A stretch of 39,741 nt of DNA from Chitinophagales bacterium (lineage in GTDB: Bacteria; Bacteroidota; Bacteroidia; Chitinophagales; Chitinophagaceae): positions 1 to 39,741 of the forward strand of contig JAATGJ010000126.1 of assembly GCA_015654695.1 (NCBI GenBank). Direction: 5' to 3'. Below, piece after piece: positions 7,629 to 16,667 of the stretch. Below the pieces are notes generated by a model that saw nothing but the letters and a program-made list of their open reading frames with translations, was not told the DNA's origin and made no database searches. The position numbers were made by a program, and so were the translations under genes. How positions within the stretch are numbered: position 1 is the stretch's first letter; each line of letters begins with the position of its first letter.

Positions 7629-7707
7629 AATATTGGTATAAAAATCCGGAATCTGTATACCATTGAGGCCGAAAACTACAGGGACCTTCGCACTGTAAAA
7701 GAAAAAC
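7629..7707 (+). pseudogene. decayed upstream copy of a small secreted protein gene
   Basis: This stretch aligns without gaps to 7823-7901 at an offset of 194 bases; by hand count about 61 of 79 positions match. In the shared frame it reads ILV-stop-KSGICIPLRPKTTGTFAL-stop, against ILVDKSVICIPCKRKNGKTF in the downstream copy. Two stop codons make it non-functional. No signal peptide region could be matched upstream. Confidence 0.55.
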
Positions 7708-7732
7708 TACACTTCATTAAAATAAGCGTTAA

Positions 7733-7916
7733 ATGAAAAAATTAATAATACGGGGTTACATTCCTTATCGTATGTGGGCTGCATGCTCAACAAAAAAAAT
7801 CGGTGGCAACAGCAGCACCCCCAATATTGGTAGATAAATCCGTAATCTGTATACCATGCAAGAGGAAAAATGGAAAGACCTTTGTACTACAAAAGGAAAA
7901 CAAATGGAAAAAGTGA
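7733..7916 (+). pseudogene. small secreted protein gene with an early frameshift
   Basis: The frame begins ATGAAAAAATTAATA at 7733. After one apparent extra base near 7746-7749 it reads YGVTFLIVCGLHAQQKKS, continuing to a stop at 7914-7916. Corrected, this is a protein of about 60 residues with a clean Sec signal peptide (MKKLI-YGVTFLIVCGLHAQ) and a short basic mature part containing DKSVICIPCKRKNGKTFVLQ. I do not recognise the family. It lies between the AraC gene and the exported-enzyme genes, with a more decayed copy upstream. A single-base sequencing error would also explain the shift. Confidence 0.5.
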
Positions 7917-7946
7917 AACCGGAAGTAACATAACTTAAAAATTAAA

Positions 7947-8444
7947 ATGATGAAAAAAGTATTTATTGGAATGTTTTTATGCATCACCTTTGTACACCTG
8001 TCGAATGCCCAGGCTAAACTTCCAAACTCAGCAACAACGAGCAGTACAAAAGAGGAACAGGAAATATTTCAGCTTTCGAAAAATAAGTGGCGATGGATGT
8101 CGGATAAAAATGTGGATTCCTTAGATGGATTATTCTATGAAACATCTGTCTTTGTTCACATGGGAGGAAGCTGGGGAAAAAACCAGGAGATAAATGTTAT
8201 TAAAAGCGGTACGATATGGTATAAGAAAGCCGAGGTCTACTCAGCTTCAGTAAATATCATTGGTAACACAGCCATACTATTAAATGACATTGACTTGCTG
8301 GCAGTCGTCGGCGGTAACGAAGTCATCAACCCGTTTATGGTAACCGAGGTATATATCAAAGAAAATGGCAAATGGAAGATGGGATCACTTACTTTCTCAA
8401 GGCTGACCAGGCCAGTTAAAATGACTAACAATAATAACAACTAG
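7947..8444 (+). CDS. exported NTF2/SnoaL-like (DUF4440-type) protein
   Basis: A 165-residue protein with a Sec signal peptide (MKKVFIGMFLCITFVHLSNA, cleavage near AQA) and an NTF2-like fold: an N-terminal helix (EEQEIFQLSKNKWRWMSDKN), then LDGLFYETSVFVHMGGSWG and a strand-rich half ending NGKWKMGSLTFSRL. Proteins of this kind bind or convert small lipophilic molecules; the specific substrate is unknown. The start could be 7947 or the next codon (7950). It is followed after 11 bp by a lipoprotein hydrolase on the same strand. The AsnAsn-rich tail is low complexity. Confidence 0.8.
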   Translation: MMKKVFIGMFLCITFVHLSNAQAKLPNSATTSSTKEEQEIFQLSKNKWRWMSDKNVDSLDGLFYETSVFVHMGGSWGKNQEINVIKSGTIWYKKAEVYSASVNIIGNTAILLNDIDLLAVVGGNEVINPFMVTEVYIKENGKWKMGSLTFSRLTRPVKMTNNNNN

Positions 8445-8455
8445 CAGCATCATTC

Positions 8456-9553
8456 ATGAAAAACGAAAAAGAAATAAATCGGATAATACAGGTTACTCTT
8501 TTATCATTTACTGTCTCCATTCTTTTTGTTGCATGTGCTTCAAGCAAGGGTAGTACAAGTAATGGACAATTAATTATACAGGAACAAGGCAGCTTTGTGG
8601 CCGGTGGCACCACGATTACTAATCCGGGAACATTCGATCCTTACAAGCCGACACCGGAAGGACAAACATTTCGTGGTGATCATGCGTATGTTTTTTATCA
8701 GGTTCCGGCTAATGCCCGCAAATATCCGCTCGTGATGTGGCATGGTATAGGACAGTTTTCCAAAACGTGGGAAACAACACCGGATGGACGGGAAGGGTAT
8801 CAAAATATTTTTCTTCGCCGGCGTTTCGGTGTTTACATCCTTGATCAGCCGAGAAGAGGGGATGCTGGTCGTAGTACGGTTGCAGGCACTATAAATCCTA
8901 CACCCGATGAACAGCAGTGGTTTGGTGTTTTTCGTCTTGGTGTCTGGCCCAACTTTTTTGAAGGTGTACAATTTGCAAGGGATACTAATTCGCTGAACCA
9001 GTATTTCCGGCAAATGGCGCCGAACATTGGACCGATTGACATAAATGTTACATCGGATGCGACTTCAGCGCTGTTAAAAAAAATCGGCCCGGCCATTCTG
9101 GTTACGCATTCACATGCCGGCGGCATGGGTTGGCTTACTGCTATTAAAAATCAGAACGTAAAAGCGATTGTTTCTTATGAACCCGGCAGCGGCTTTCTGT
9201 TTCCTGATGGTGAAGTACCGGCAGCAATGGAAAGTGCGGGTGGTACACTCACTGCTTCAGCAGTCCCCATGTCAGACTTTATGAAGCTCACAAAAATTCC
9301 GATCATTATCTATTATGGCGATAACATACCTGGTAAACCATCAAACAATCCCGGTGCAGATGGATGGAGGGTGCGACTTGCAATGGCGAGATTGTGGAGA
9401 GATGCCGTTAATAAACATGGCGGTGATGTAACAGTAGTTCATCTTCCGGAAGCAGGTATCAAAGGCAACACCCATTTCCCGTTTTCTGATTTGAACAATA
9501 TTGAAATTGCCGGCCTGATGTCACAATGGTTGAAAGATAAAAAGCTGGATTAG
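8456..9553 (+). CDS. lipoprotein alpha/beta-hydrolase (esterase-like)
   Basis: A 365-residue exported hydrolase. The N-terminus is a lipoprotein signal with lipobox FVAC (Cys27), so the mature protein is probably membrane-anchored. The alpha/beta-hydrolase fold is shown by the oxyanion segment MWHGIGQF (residue 94 on), the nucleophile elbow VTHSHAGGMGW (Ser219), and a late catalytic His in GNTHFPFSD. The elbow is H-S-H-A-G rather than classical G-x-S-x-G. The preferred substrate is unknown; esters or lactones are likely. It lies in the same run as the NTF2-like gene upstream and a second hydrolase downstream. Confidence 0.85.
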   Translation: MKNEKEINRIIQVTLLSFTVSILFVACASSKGSTSNGQLIIQEQGSFVAGGTTITNPGTFDPYKPTPEGQTFRGDHAYVFYQVPANARKYPLVMWHGIGQFSKTWETTPDGREGYQNIFLRRRFGVYILDQPRRGDAGRSTVAGTINPTPDEQQWFGVFRLGVWPNFFEGVQFARDTNSLNQYFRQMAPNIGPIDINVTSDATSALLKKIGPAILVTHSHAGGMGWLTAIKNQNVKAIVSYEPGSGFLFPDGEVPAAMESAGGTLTASAVPMSDFMKLTKIPIIIYYGDNIPGKPSNNPGADGWRVRLAMARLWRDAVNKHGGDVTVVHLPEAGIKGNTHFPFSDLNNIEIAGLMSQWLKDKKLD

Positions 9554-9595
9554 GGATAGTGTAATAACTCTTTTATAAACTAATAATAGTGTAAA

Positions 9596-10648
9596 ATGAA
9601 AAATAGTATTAAAAAATATTTATTAATAAATGTAATCATGGCAATAACTATTATGTCTTACGCTCAAACAAAACAGAACAATCCATTTGGTCTTGTTTAC
9701 GAAGATGCCATTAAAGAGAATGTGCCGGGCAAAGTAAATATTCATCCGGTAACCTATAAACTAAATGGTATTGCTATCGCTGCTAATGTTTATACTCCGG
9801 CTAACTTCAATTCATCAAAGAGCTATCCGGCTGTGGTAGTAGCACATCCAAATGGCGGCGTCAAGGAACAAACAGCAGGATTATATGCCCAGCGTTTGGC
9901 GGAGGTTGGCTATATAACCATTGTCGCTGACGCAGCCTACCAGGGAGCTAGTGGTGGAATGCCACGTCATACAGATAAACCTGTAAGCCGTGTAGAAGAT
10001 ATTCACGGTATGGCTGACTTTATTATGCAACATGAAGGAGTAGATACGGGCCGTTTGGGTGTTTTAGGTATTTGTGGAGGGGGAGGTTATACTTTAAAAG
10101 CAGCCCAATCAGACAAAAGATTTAAAGCCGTTGCAACATTAAGCATGTTCAATTCAGGTGAGGTAAGGCGTAATGGCTTTCAGAATTCTCAATTAAACAC
10201 TATCCAGGAACGCTTAAAAAAAGCTTCGGATGCCCGTACCCAGGAAGCCGCAGGCGGTAAAATAATGTATGCAGGGGTGGCAAGCATAACAGATGAAGAA
10301 ATTGCTAAAATCCCAACCGATCTATATCGTGAAGGATATGTGTACTACTATAGAACCCACGCACATCCCAATTCCACTTTTCTATATACCATGAGCAGCC
10401 TGCTCGACTTAATGACCTGGGATGCCGCTACGAATATGGATTTAATCAACCAGCCTTTGCTGATGATAGCCGGAAGCAAATCTGATACAAAATATATGAC
10501 GGATGAAGCATTTCCCAAAGCTATACATGCAAAAAATAAGGAATTGTTTTTAATTGATGGAGCTACCCATATTAAAACTTACTATGTGCCTGAATACGTG
10601 GACCAGGCAATAAATAAACTGGCATCTTTTTTTGAAAAAAATTTGTAG
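9596..10648 (+). CDS. exported alpha/beta-hydrolase, dienelactone-hydrolase/YcjY-like
   Basis: A 350-residue hydrolase with a Sec signal peptide (cleavage near SYAQ, residue 24). The fold is shown by VVVAHPNGG (oxyanion region), the nucleophile elbow GICGGGGY with Cys160 where most hydrolases have Ser, the acid in AGSKSDTKYM and the His in IDGATHIKTYY. A Cys nucleophile is known in dienelactone hydrolases, which open lactone rings; YcjY/DltD-like relatives also vary here. It follows the lipoprotein hydrolase by 42 bp and precedes a carboxymuconolactone-decarboxylase fusion, which fits a lactone or aromatic-acid pathway, though that remains inference. Confidence 0.85.
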   Translation: MKNSIKKYLLINVIMAITIMSYAQTKQNNPFGLVYEDAIKENVPGKVNIHPVTYKLNGIAIAANVYTPANFNSSKSYPAVVVAHPNGGVKEQTAGLYAQRLAEVGYITIVADAAYQGASGGMPRHTDKPVSRVEDIHGMADFIMQHEGVDTGRLGVLGICGGGGYTLKAAQSDKRFKAVATLSMFNSGEVRRNGFQNSQLNTIQERLKKASDARTQEAAGGKIMYAGVASITDEEIAKIPTDLYREGYVYYYRTHAHPNSTFLYTMSSLLDLMTWDAATNMDLINQPLLMIAGSKSDTKYMTDEAFPKAIHAKNKELFLIDGATHIKTYYVPEYVDQAINKLASFFEKNL

Positions 10649-10690
10649 GCACTCCTTTTTGCAGCGAAATCACTTATAAACACCCCGAAA

Positions 10691-11806
10691 ATGGTAAAGA
10701 ATAAAATGCTATTTAGTTTTTTGATAGTGATAAATAATATTTTGTTTGCACAAACAAAAACAGATAGCGCTATGTCATTAAATCCAAAGGAACGCAGTAT
10801 CGTCGCTATTTCAGCATACGCGGCGCAGGGAAATGTGCCCAGGCTCCAAAACGCTTTGAATGATGGTTTGCAGGCGGGGATATCCATTAGTGAAGTAAAA
10901 GAAACGCTGGTACAATTGTACGCGTATGCAGGTTTTCCACGAAGCCTTAATGCATTAAATAATTTAATGTCGGTCTTGCAGGAAAGAAAGAAAAAAGGCT
11001 TTAATGATTTGCCAGGAAAGGAGCCGTCGCCTTATCCTGCCGGTAAAACCATGCTGCAAACAGGAACAGAAAATCAAACGAAACTTACAGGAATAAAAAT
11101 TGGCGGTGGCGTTTACGAATTTGCTCCGGCTATTGATTTGTTTTTAAAGGAACATTTATTTGGTTGTATTTTTGGCCGAAATAATCTTGATTGGAAAACC
11201 CGTGAGATAATTACAATTTCTGCATTGGCCGCTATGGAAGGAGTAGAGCCACAATTACGTTCTCATTATGGTGTAGGCATACATAATGGCCTTACCACCG
11301 ATCAATTATCAGAAATAGTAACGATCATTGAAACTAATATCAATAAACAGCGCGGAAATGTTGCACGGCAGGTGCTCCAATCTGTAATTGATCAAAAGCC
11401 TTATAGTGCAGAAACTCCACCCGATGAGGAAATATTCCCTACAGGACAAAAAATTGATACCGATAATTTTATTGGAACTGCATGGTTAAATCAATTAATC
11501 CAGAGCGATAGCAGCAATAAAATACAGGTAGGCAATGTTACTTTTGAGCCTGGTGCAAGGACTAAGTGGCATTATCACCCGGGCGGGCAAATCTTACTGG
11601 CTTTAGATGGCACCGGTTATTACCAGGAAAAAGGCAGCCCAAAACGGCTGCTTCGTAAAGGCGATGTGGTGAAATGTCCGGCAAATGTTCCGCATTGGCA
11701 CGGTGCAAGCCCTGACCAACCGTTTATACAGATTGCTATAACGAATGCACAAAACGGTGCGACAGTATGGTTGGAAAAAGTAACGGATGAAGAGTATAAT
11801 AAATAA
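10691..11806 (+). CDS. exported carboxymuconolactone decarboxylase (two domains) fused to a cupin
   Basis: A 371-residue protein starting with a Sec signal (MLFSFLIVINNILFAQ). Two carboxymuconolactone-decarboxylase-like helical domains follow, at residues about 30-100 (RSIVAISAYAAQGNVPRL) and 150-235 (REIITISALAAMEGVEPQL). A C-terminal cupin sits at about 275-365, with metal-ligand candidates in KWHYHPGGQ and VPHWHG. The CxxC redox pair of AhpD-type members is absent, so a peroxidase role is unlikely. CMD plus cupin fusions are known among cytoplasmic aromatic-catabolism relatives, whereas a secreted version is less usual. It is 42 bp downstream of the second hydrolase. Confidence 0.87.
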   Translation: MVKNKMLFSFLIVINNILFAQTKTDSAMSLNPKERSIVAISAYAAQGNVPRLQNALNDGLQAGISISEVKETLVQLYAYAGFPRSLNALNNLMSVLQERKKKGFNDLPGKEPSPYPAGKTMLQTGTENQTKLTGIKIGGGVYEFAPAIDLFLKEHLFGCIFGRNNLDWKTREIITISALAAMEGVEPQLRSHYGVGIHNGLTTDQLSEIVTIIETNINKQRGNVARQVLQSVIDQKPYSAETPPDEEIFPTGQKIDTDNFIGTAWLNQLIQSDSSNKIQVGNVTFEPGARTKWHYHPGGQILLALDGTGYYQEKGSPKRLLRKGDVVKCPANVPHWHGASPDQPFIQIAITNAQNGATVWLEKVTDEEYNK

Positions 11807-11826
11807 GTAAAAACAATCAGAACCGA

Positions 11827-11892
11827 TCATTTCAAGAATTTCTTAAAAAAGCATGTACAGCTAGGTCCGCTGAAATTCAGGAATATTTGAAT
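11827..11892 (+). pseudogene. second AraC-family C-terminal remnant
   Basis: About 20 codons ending in a stop encode HFKNFLKKHVQLGPLKFRNI. This matches the last 20 residues of the fragment at 6474-6644 (HFNNFFKKHTQLSTLKFRNI) at most positions. No upstream part of an AraC gene remains. It marks a former AraC gene, or a recombination scar, between the CMD-cupin gene and the aldo/keto reductase. Confidence 0.6.
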
Positions 11893-11941
11893 TACGTAAT
11901 TACCTGTTTCCTTTTTGTTATTTCCACTCCTTACACCAGTT

Positions 11942-11949
11942 TAACTTTG
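11942..11949 (+). promoter_or_regulatory. candidate Bacteroidota -7 promoter element
   Basis: TAACTTTG fits the TAnnTTTG consensus of the Bacteroidota primary sigma factor and lies 24 bp upstream of the aldo/keto reductase start. A TTTG at 11914-11917 could be the -33 element, but the spacing is slightly long. This would give the reductase its own promoter. Confidence 0.35.
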
Positions 11950-11961
11950 TTCTATAATTAA

Positions 11962-12972
<1,011 letters not shown>

Positions 12973-13021
12973 TAAGATTTAGTGTTAAGATCTGCTACAC
13001 AACCAATATCATTAAATTAAG

Positions 13022-13092
13022 GAACCGGCTAAAGCCGTTCAGAGATTCTTTGCTTTTTTATAGTCCACGGTTTTAAACCGTGGACTATAAAA
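13022..13092. repeat. REP-like double hairpin
   Basis: Two hairpins stand close together. The first (13022-13040) has GAA-CGGCT against AGCCG-TTC, with one bulged C and loop AA. The second (13056-13092) is a nearly perfect palindrome with 18-bp arms centred on TTTTAAA, containing ATAGTCCACGG and its complement. Both have a TAAA centre with GG and CC sides. The paired, variant design resembles repetitive extragenic palindromes rather than a single terminator, although the second hairpin could also end the reductase transcript. Confidence 0.55.
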
Positions 13093-13241
13093 GGAACAAT
13101 CAAACAATAATTCGTTTTAACGATTTACCGTCACTTAATTACATTGCATTCCGCGACCAAACAAAGTATTGAGTACATAATAATTATCTTTCAAAAGCCT
13201 GAAGCCGGGCTTTCATTATTTTTACAGTCAACAGTCACTTC

Positions 13242-14864
13242 ATGCAAAGCCTTTTTATCGAATACGTTTATCTTGTCTTTATCATTGTAGCATTGGTCAT
13301 GCTGGCAAATAAATTAAAGCTGGCTTACCCGATTGTGCTGGTGCTAGGAGGATTGGCGCTGAGTTTTACAAAGACATTTTCTAACATCATCATTGACCCG
13401 GAGCTGATCTTTTTTATTTTTCTTCCGCCATTGCTTTACGAAGCTGCATGGCAAACATCCTGGAAGGAGTTTTGGAAATGGAGGCGCGTGATCATGAGTT
13501 TTGCATTTCCTATAGTGATTTTAACTTCCTGCGTGGTGGCGTTGGCATCCTATGCTCTTATTCCGGGGTTCACGCTGGCACTTGGTTTTTTGTTAGGTGG
13601 GATTGTATCTCCGCCCGATGCTATTTCAGCCACCACTATTTTGCGGCAGGTAAAAGCGCCAAAGAGGCTGGTTAGTATTGCTGAAGGTGAAAGCCTGCTG
13701 AACGATGCCTCTTCACTTATCGTGTTTCGTTTTGCCCTGGCTGCAGTTATTACCGGGCAATTTCATTTCGCACAGGCGGCAGGCAGTTTTTTCCTGGTGA
13801 TCATTATGGGAACATTGGTTGGATTACTGATCGGCTTTATTTTTTACGGTATCCACCGGTGGCTTCCGACAACCCCCAGCATTGAAATAGTACTGAGTTT
13901 GCTGGCGCCTTACTGCATGTACTACTTCGCGGAACGTTTCCATTTTTCAGGAGTACTGGCGGTAGTGGCAGGTGGACTTTTGTTGTCTAATAAACGTCAA
14001 ACTATGCTCAGTTACCAGGGACGTGTGCAGGGATCCAATGTATGGTCAACTATTGGTTTTGTTCTAAATGGTATCGTGTTTTTATTAATCGGACTTCAGT
14101 TGCCATTAATGACCAGGAAGGTGGAAAGGGTAAGTTTGATGCAGGCAATAGGATATGGGTTAGTGATTTCTTTGGTCTTAATAAAAGCCAGGTTGCTCAG
14201 CACACTGGGAGCATCAGCTTTTACCATGTTCATGTCACGTTTCATTACCGTGGCGGATGCCAACCCGGGATGGAAAATTCCGGTGATTTTTGGATGGGCC
14301 GGTATGCGTGGAGTGGTTTCGCTGGCTGCTGCATTATCTATCCCTGTTCTTATCAATGGCGAAGAACCTTTCCCTTACCGCAACCTTATACTCATTATTA
14401 CTTTTATAGTTATCCTGGTAACGCTGGTATTCCAGGGACTCACACTTCCGTGGGTTATCCGGAAATTAAATCCAACCATTAAACCGGATACTATTCCGGA
14501 ACATGAACAGGAAATGATCATTCAAAAGAAACTGGCCCTTTATTCCCTGCAATATGCAGAAGAAAAATATGGGAAGAACTGGTTAAAAAATGAACATTTA
14601 CAAATCCTGCAATCAAGGTTAAAGGCAGAACTAAATTTTTTTAACCGGCAACTTGAAACAACGGGCAGTGAAGAAGATAATTCACTAAAAGATTTTCAAC
14701 GCATTTACCTGGAAATATTAGAGGAACAGCGAAGATTGCTGGATAAGATGAATCATCGTTTTGAATTTGATGAAGATTTGATCAGGAAATATCTTTCATT
14801 GGTAGACCTTGAAGAATTCAAACTTCGGGAAAAGTTAATTCAGCAGGCTGATCCGGCTAAATGA
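13242..14864 (+). CDS. Na+/H+ antiporter, CPA1 (NhaP) family
   Basis: A 540-residue antiporter that exchanges protons for sodium or potassium across the inner membrane. The N-terminal 415 or so residues form about a dozen membrane helices. Family motifs are LPPLLYEAAW (61-70), GGIVSPPDAISATTILRQ (119 on), and EGESLLNDASSLIVF, with the ion-binding Asn154-Asp155 pair. GWAGMRGVVSLAAALSIP is also typical. A hydrophilic C-terminal domain of about 125 residues, with charged helices, is presumably cytoplasmic and regulatory. The stop is 11 bp from the stop of the convergent gene. Confidence 0.93.
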   Translation: MQSLFIEYVYLVFIIVALVMLANKLKLAYPIVLVLGGLALSFTKTFSNIIIDPELIFFIFLPPLLYEAAWQTSWKEFWKWRRVIMSFAFPIVILTSCVVALASYALIPGFTLALGFLLGGIVSPPDAISATTILRQVKAPKRLVSIAEGESLLNDASSLIVFRFALAAVITGQFHFAQAAGSFFLVIIMGTLVGLLIGFIFYGIHRWLPTTPSIEIVLSLLAPYCMYYFAERFHFSGVLAVVAGGLLLSNKRQTMLSYQGRVQGSNVWSTIGFVLNGIVFLLIGLQLPLMTRKVERVSLMQAIGYGLVISLVLIKARLLSTLGASAFTMFMSRFITVADANPGWKIPVIFGWAGMRGVVSLAAALSIPVLINGEEPFPYRNLILIITFIVILVTLVFQGLTLPWVIRKLNPTIKPDTIPEHEQEMIIQKKLALYSLQYAEEKYGKNWLKNEHLQILQSRLKAELNFFNRQLETTGSEEDNSLKDFQRIYLEILEEQRRLLDKMNHRFEFDEDLIRKYLSLVDLEEFKLREKLIQQADPAK

Positions 14865-14875
14865 ACCTGTCCTTT

Positions 14876-15586
14876 TTAAACTTCTTTCAATGGCTTTTTC
14901 AAAAGAAACACACCTATTGCCATCGCCCAGATAATAGCCAGGAACAAATAGATATTTAATGCCAGTTCGTGCAGCCATGCGAGTTGAAATATACCTGCTG
15001 CGCCATCTGCCAAACAAAAAACTCCTGTTGTGATGGTAAGTAAACCTATGAACAAAAATTTGTTCCGGTAAAGAATAACACCTGCCGAAAGCCACCAGGT
15101 GGCTGCAAAAAACATTTCCAATAAATTCCACATCCCGCCATATACCATATCATTCACCAACTGAAAATTGGCTTTGAGTATTTCCTGCTTAGCTGTTGTG
15201 GCATCGGGGTATGCTGTGATAATATATGGCCATACCACCGCTAAGATGGCAGCGCCAATAGCGCCTGTCAATACATAAGCCAGGCCATTAAAAGTTATGA
15301 GCCTGCTCCAGGCTGATTGATTTTTCAGCCAGTCGTGCAACAGGTAAATGACAGGCAGCAGCAACAAATAATACCCAAACATATCAAAGATCATGGACCA
15401 TCTTGCTGCGTGGACGTTTACTCCTGCTGTGGTCAGGATCAGTAAAGGATGGGAGAATGCGTCGAAATTATAGTTCACCCCTATTAAACCGGTAATCATA
15501 CAAGCTAATGCCAGCAAAGCTGAAATAACAGTGATAATGCCAACCGTTTTTTGATAATTAAGTAGCCCCATTTTAATAAAAACCAA
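14876..15586 (-). CDS. polytopic membrane protein of unknown function
   Basis: A 236-residue protein with about seven hydrophobic segments: VGIITVISALLALACMITGL, YYLLLLPVIYLL, LTGAIGAAILAVVWPYIIT, FFAATWWLSAGVILY, FLFIGLLTITTGVFCL and LNIYLFLAIIWAMAIGVFLL among them. It resembles in layout the DUF4386-type membrane proteins, but I am not sure of the family. It is convergent with the antiporter gene, and the two stops are 11 bp apart. The start at 15586 gives MVFIKMGLLNYQ; the internal Met (MGLLNYQK) at 15571 is an alternative. Confidence 0.7.
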   Translation of the reverse strand: MVFIKMGLLNYQKTVGIITVISALLALACMITGLIGVNYNFDAFSHPLLILTTAGVNVHAARWSMIFDMFGYYLLLLPVIYLLHDWLKNQSAWSRLITFNGLAYVLTGAIGAAILAVVWPYIITAYPDATTAKQEILKANFQLVNDMVYGGMWNLLEMFFAATWWLSAGVILYRNKFLFIGLLTITTGVFCLADGAAGIFQLAWLHELALNIYLFLAIIWAMAIGVFLLKKPLKEV

Positions 15587-15851
15587 AGCTTTTAAGAAAT
15601 TGCAGTATCTATTTTTGGTTTATACGCCACAAAAATCTATCTGCTGAAAGAATTATGCAATCAACTCTGTCATGAACTGTTGATGGAACTGAATGAATCG
15701 CCTGTTATACGTATATTCAACTGGCGTACCAGTTATGAAAAGCTGGCTTTAGCTCCGTATTTTTATTGCGTATCTTCCTTATTTTCGGATATTCTGACTA
15801 AATTCATTTTGCATATACTATACATGCCTGGTCATACCGGGAAATAATAAA

Positions 15852-16667
15852 ATGATAAAACCCAAAACTTCTGAAAGTCAGCTTGCATCAGTTGCTATGC
15901 GGAAAGGCAGCGCTACACTCCGTTTCCTGTTACCTGTTATCGTTATCCTTTGTGTTTTGCTGCTATGGTTTTTTATCTCTTATATAAATCTGTTTCCGGC
16001 GTATGCATTGCCTTCACCGGTAGCTGTATTGAAAAGTTTTAAAGAAGAAATGTTAGCCGGGCGGTTAGTCAACGATATAATAGCTTCATTGTGGAGGGTC
16101 GCTGTAGGTTTTGTGATAGCTGCCACCTTCGGTATTCCTGTTGGCTTATGGCTGGGGCAACACCTTTATGCAAAACAAGCTTTTGTACCTATGCTTAATT
16201 TCTTTCGTTTTCTCTCACCGCTGGCATGGATACCCTTTGCCATACTCTGGTTTCATATCGGAGATAAGCCGGCCATCTTCCTCCTGTTTATGGCTACTTT
16301 TTTTCCGCTCGCATTGGCAACCATGTCGGCCGTGGCTACTATACCAAGCATCTATTTTCGCGTAGCAAAAGATTATAATTATAAGGGCATTGAGTTACTC
16401 ACCAAAGTCACTTTCCCTGCCGTACTGCCGCAGGTGATCACAGCTTTGCGTGTCAGCTATGGTATTGCGTGGGTGGTAATTGTAGCTGCAGAAATGGTAG
16501 GTTGCCAGGATGGATTGGGTTATGGTATCTGGGAGGCACGTAATGGTTTGCGTCTTGATTCTGCTGTTTGTTATATGATCGTTATTGGTGTGCTGGGCAT
16601 GGGCATTGACCGCCTGCTGGCTCAATTAACTAAACTACCTAATGTACGCTGGGGTTATGAAAGATAA
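15852..16667 (+). CDS. ABC transporter permease (nitrate/sulfonate/taurine type)
   Basis: A 271-residue inner-membrane permease of the SsuC/TauC/NrtB family, with about six membrane helices. The first is at FLLPVIVILCVLLLWFFISY. YALPSPVAVLKSF is the usual periplasmic motif after it. The EAA-like coupling loop toward the ATPase is at GIELLTKVTFPAVLPQVI. It is the first gene of a three-gene import system. The end overlaps the ATPase gene. Confidence 0.92.
   Translation: MIKPKTSESQLASVAMRKGSATLRFLLPVIVILCVLLLWFFISYINLFPAYALPSPVAVLKSFKEEMLAGRLVNDIIASLWRVAVGFVIAATFGIPVGLWLGQHLYAKQAFVPMLNFFRFLSPLAWIPFAILWFHIGDKPAIFLLFMATFFPLALATMSAVATIPSIYFRVAKDYNYKGIELLTKVTFPAVLPQVITALRVSYGIAWVVIVAAEMVGCQDGLGYGIWEARNGLRLDSAVCYMIVIGVLGMGIDRLLAQLTKLPNVRWGYER

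Noticed and set aside
8570-9126. Minus-strand open frames of 93 to 147 codons within the hydrolase gene.
   Set aside because: They are shadows of the plus-strand hydrolase, which has a lipobox and catalytic motifs.
15596-15847. An 83-codon open stretch on the plus strand between the membrane protein gene and the ABC permease gene (containing LLKELCNQLCHELLMELNES).
   Set aside because: It has no start codon near its beginning, ends just before the permease gene, and matches nothing I recognise. It may be chance or a remnant.
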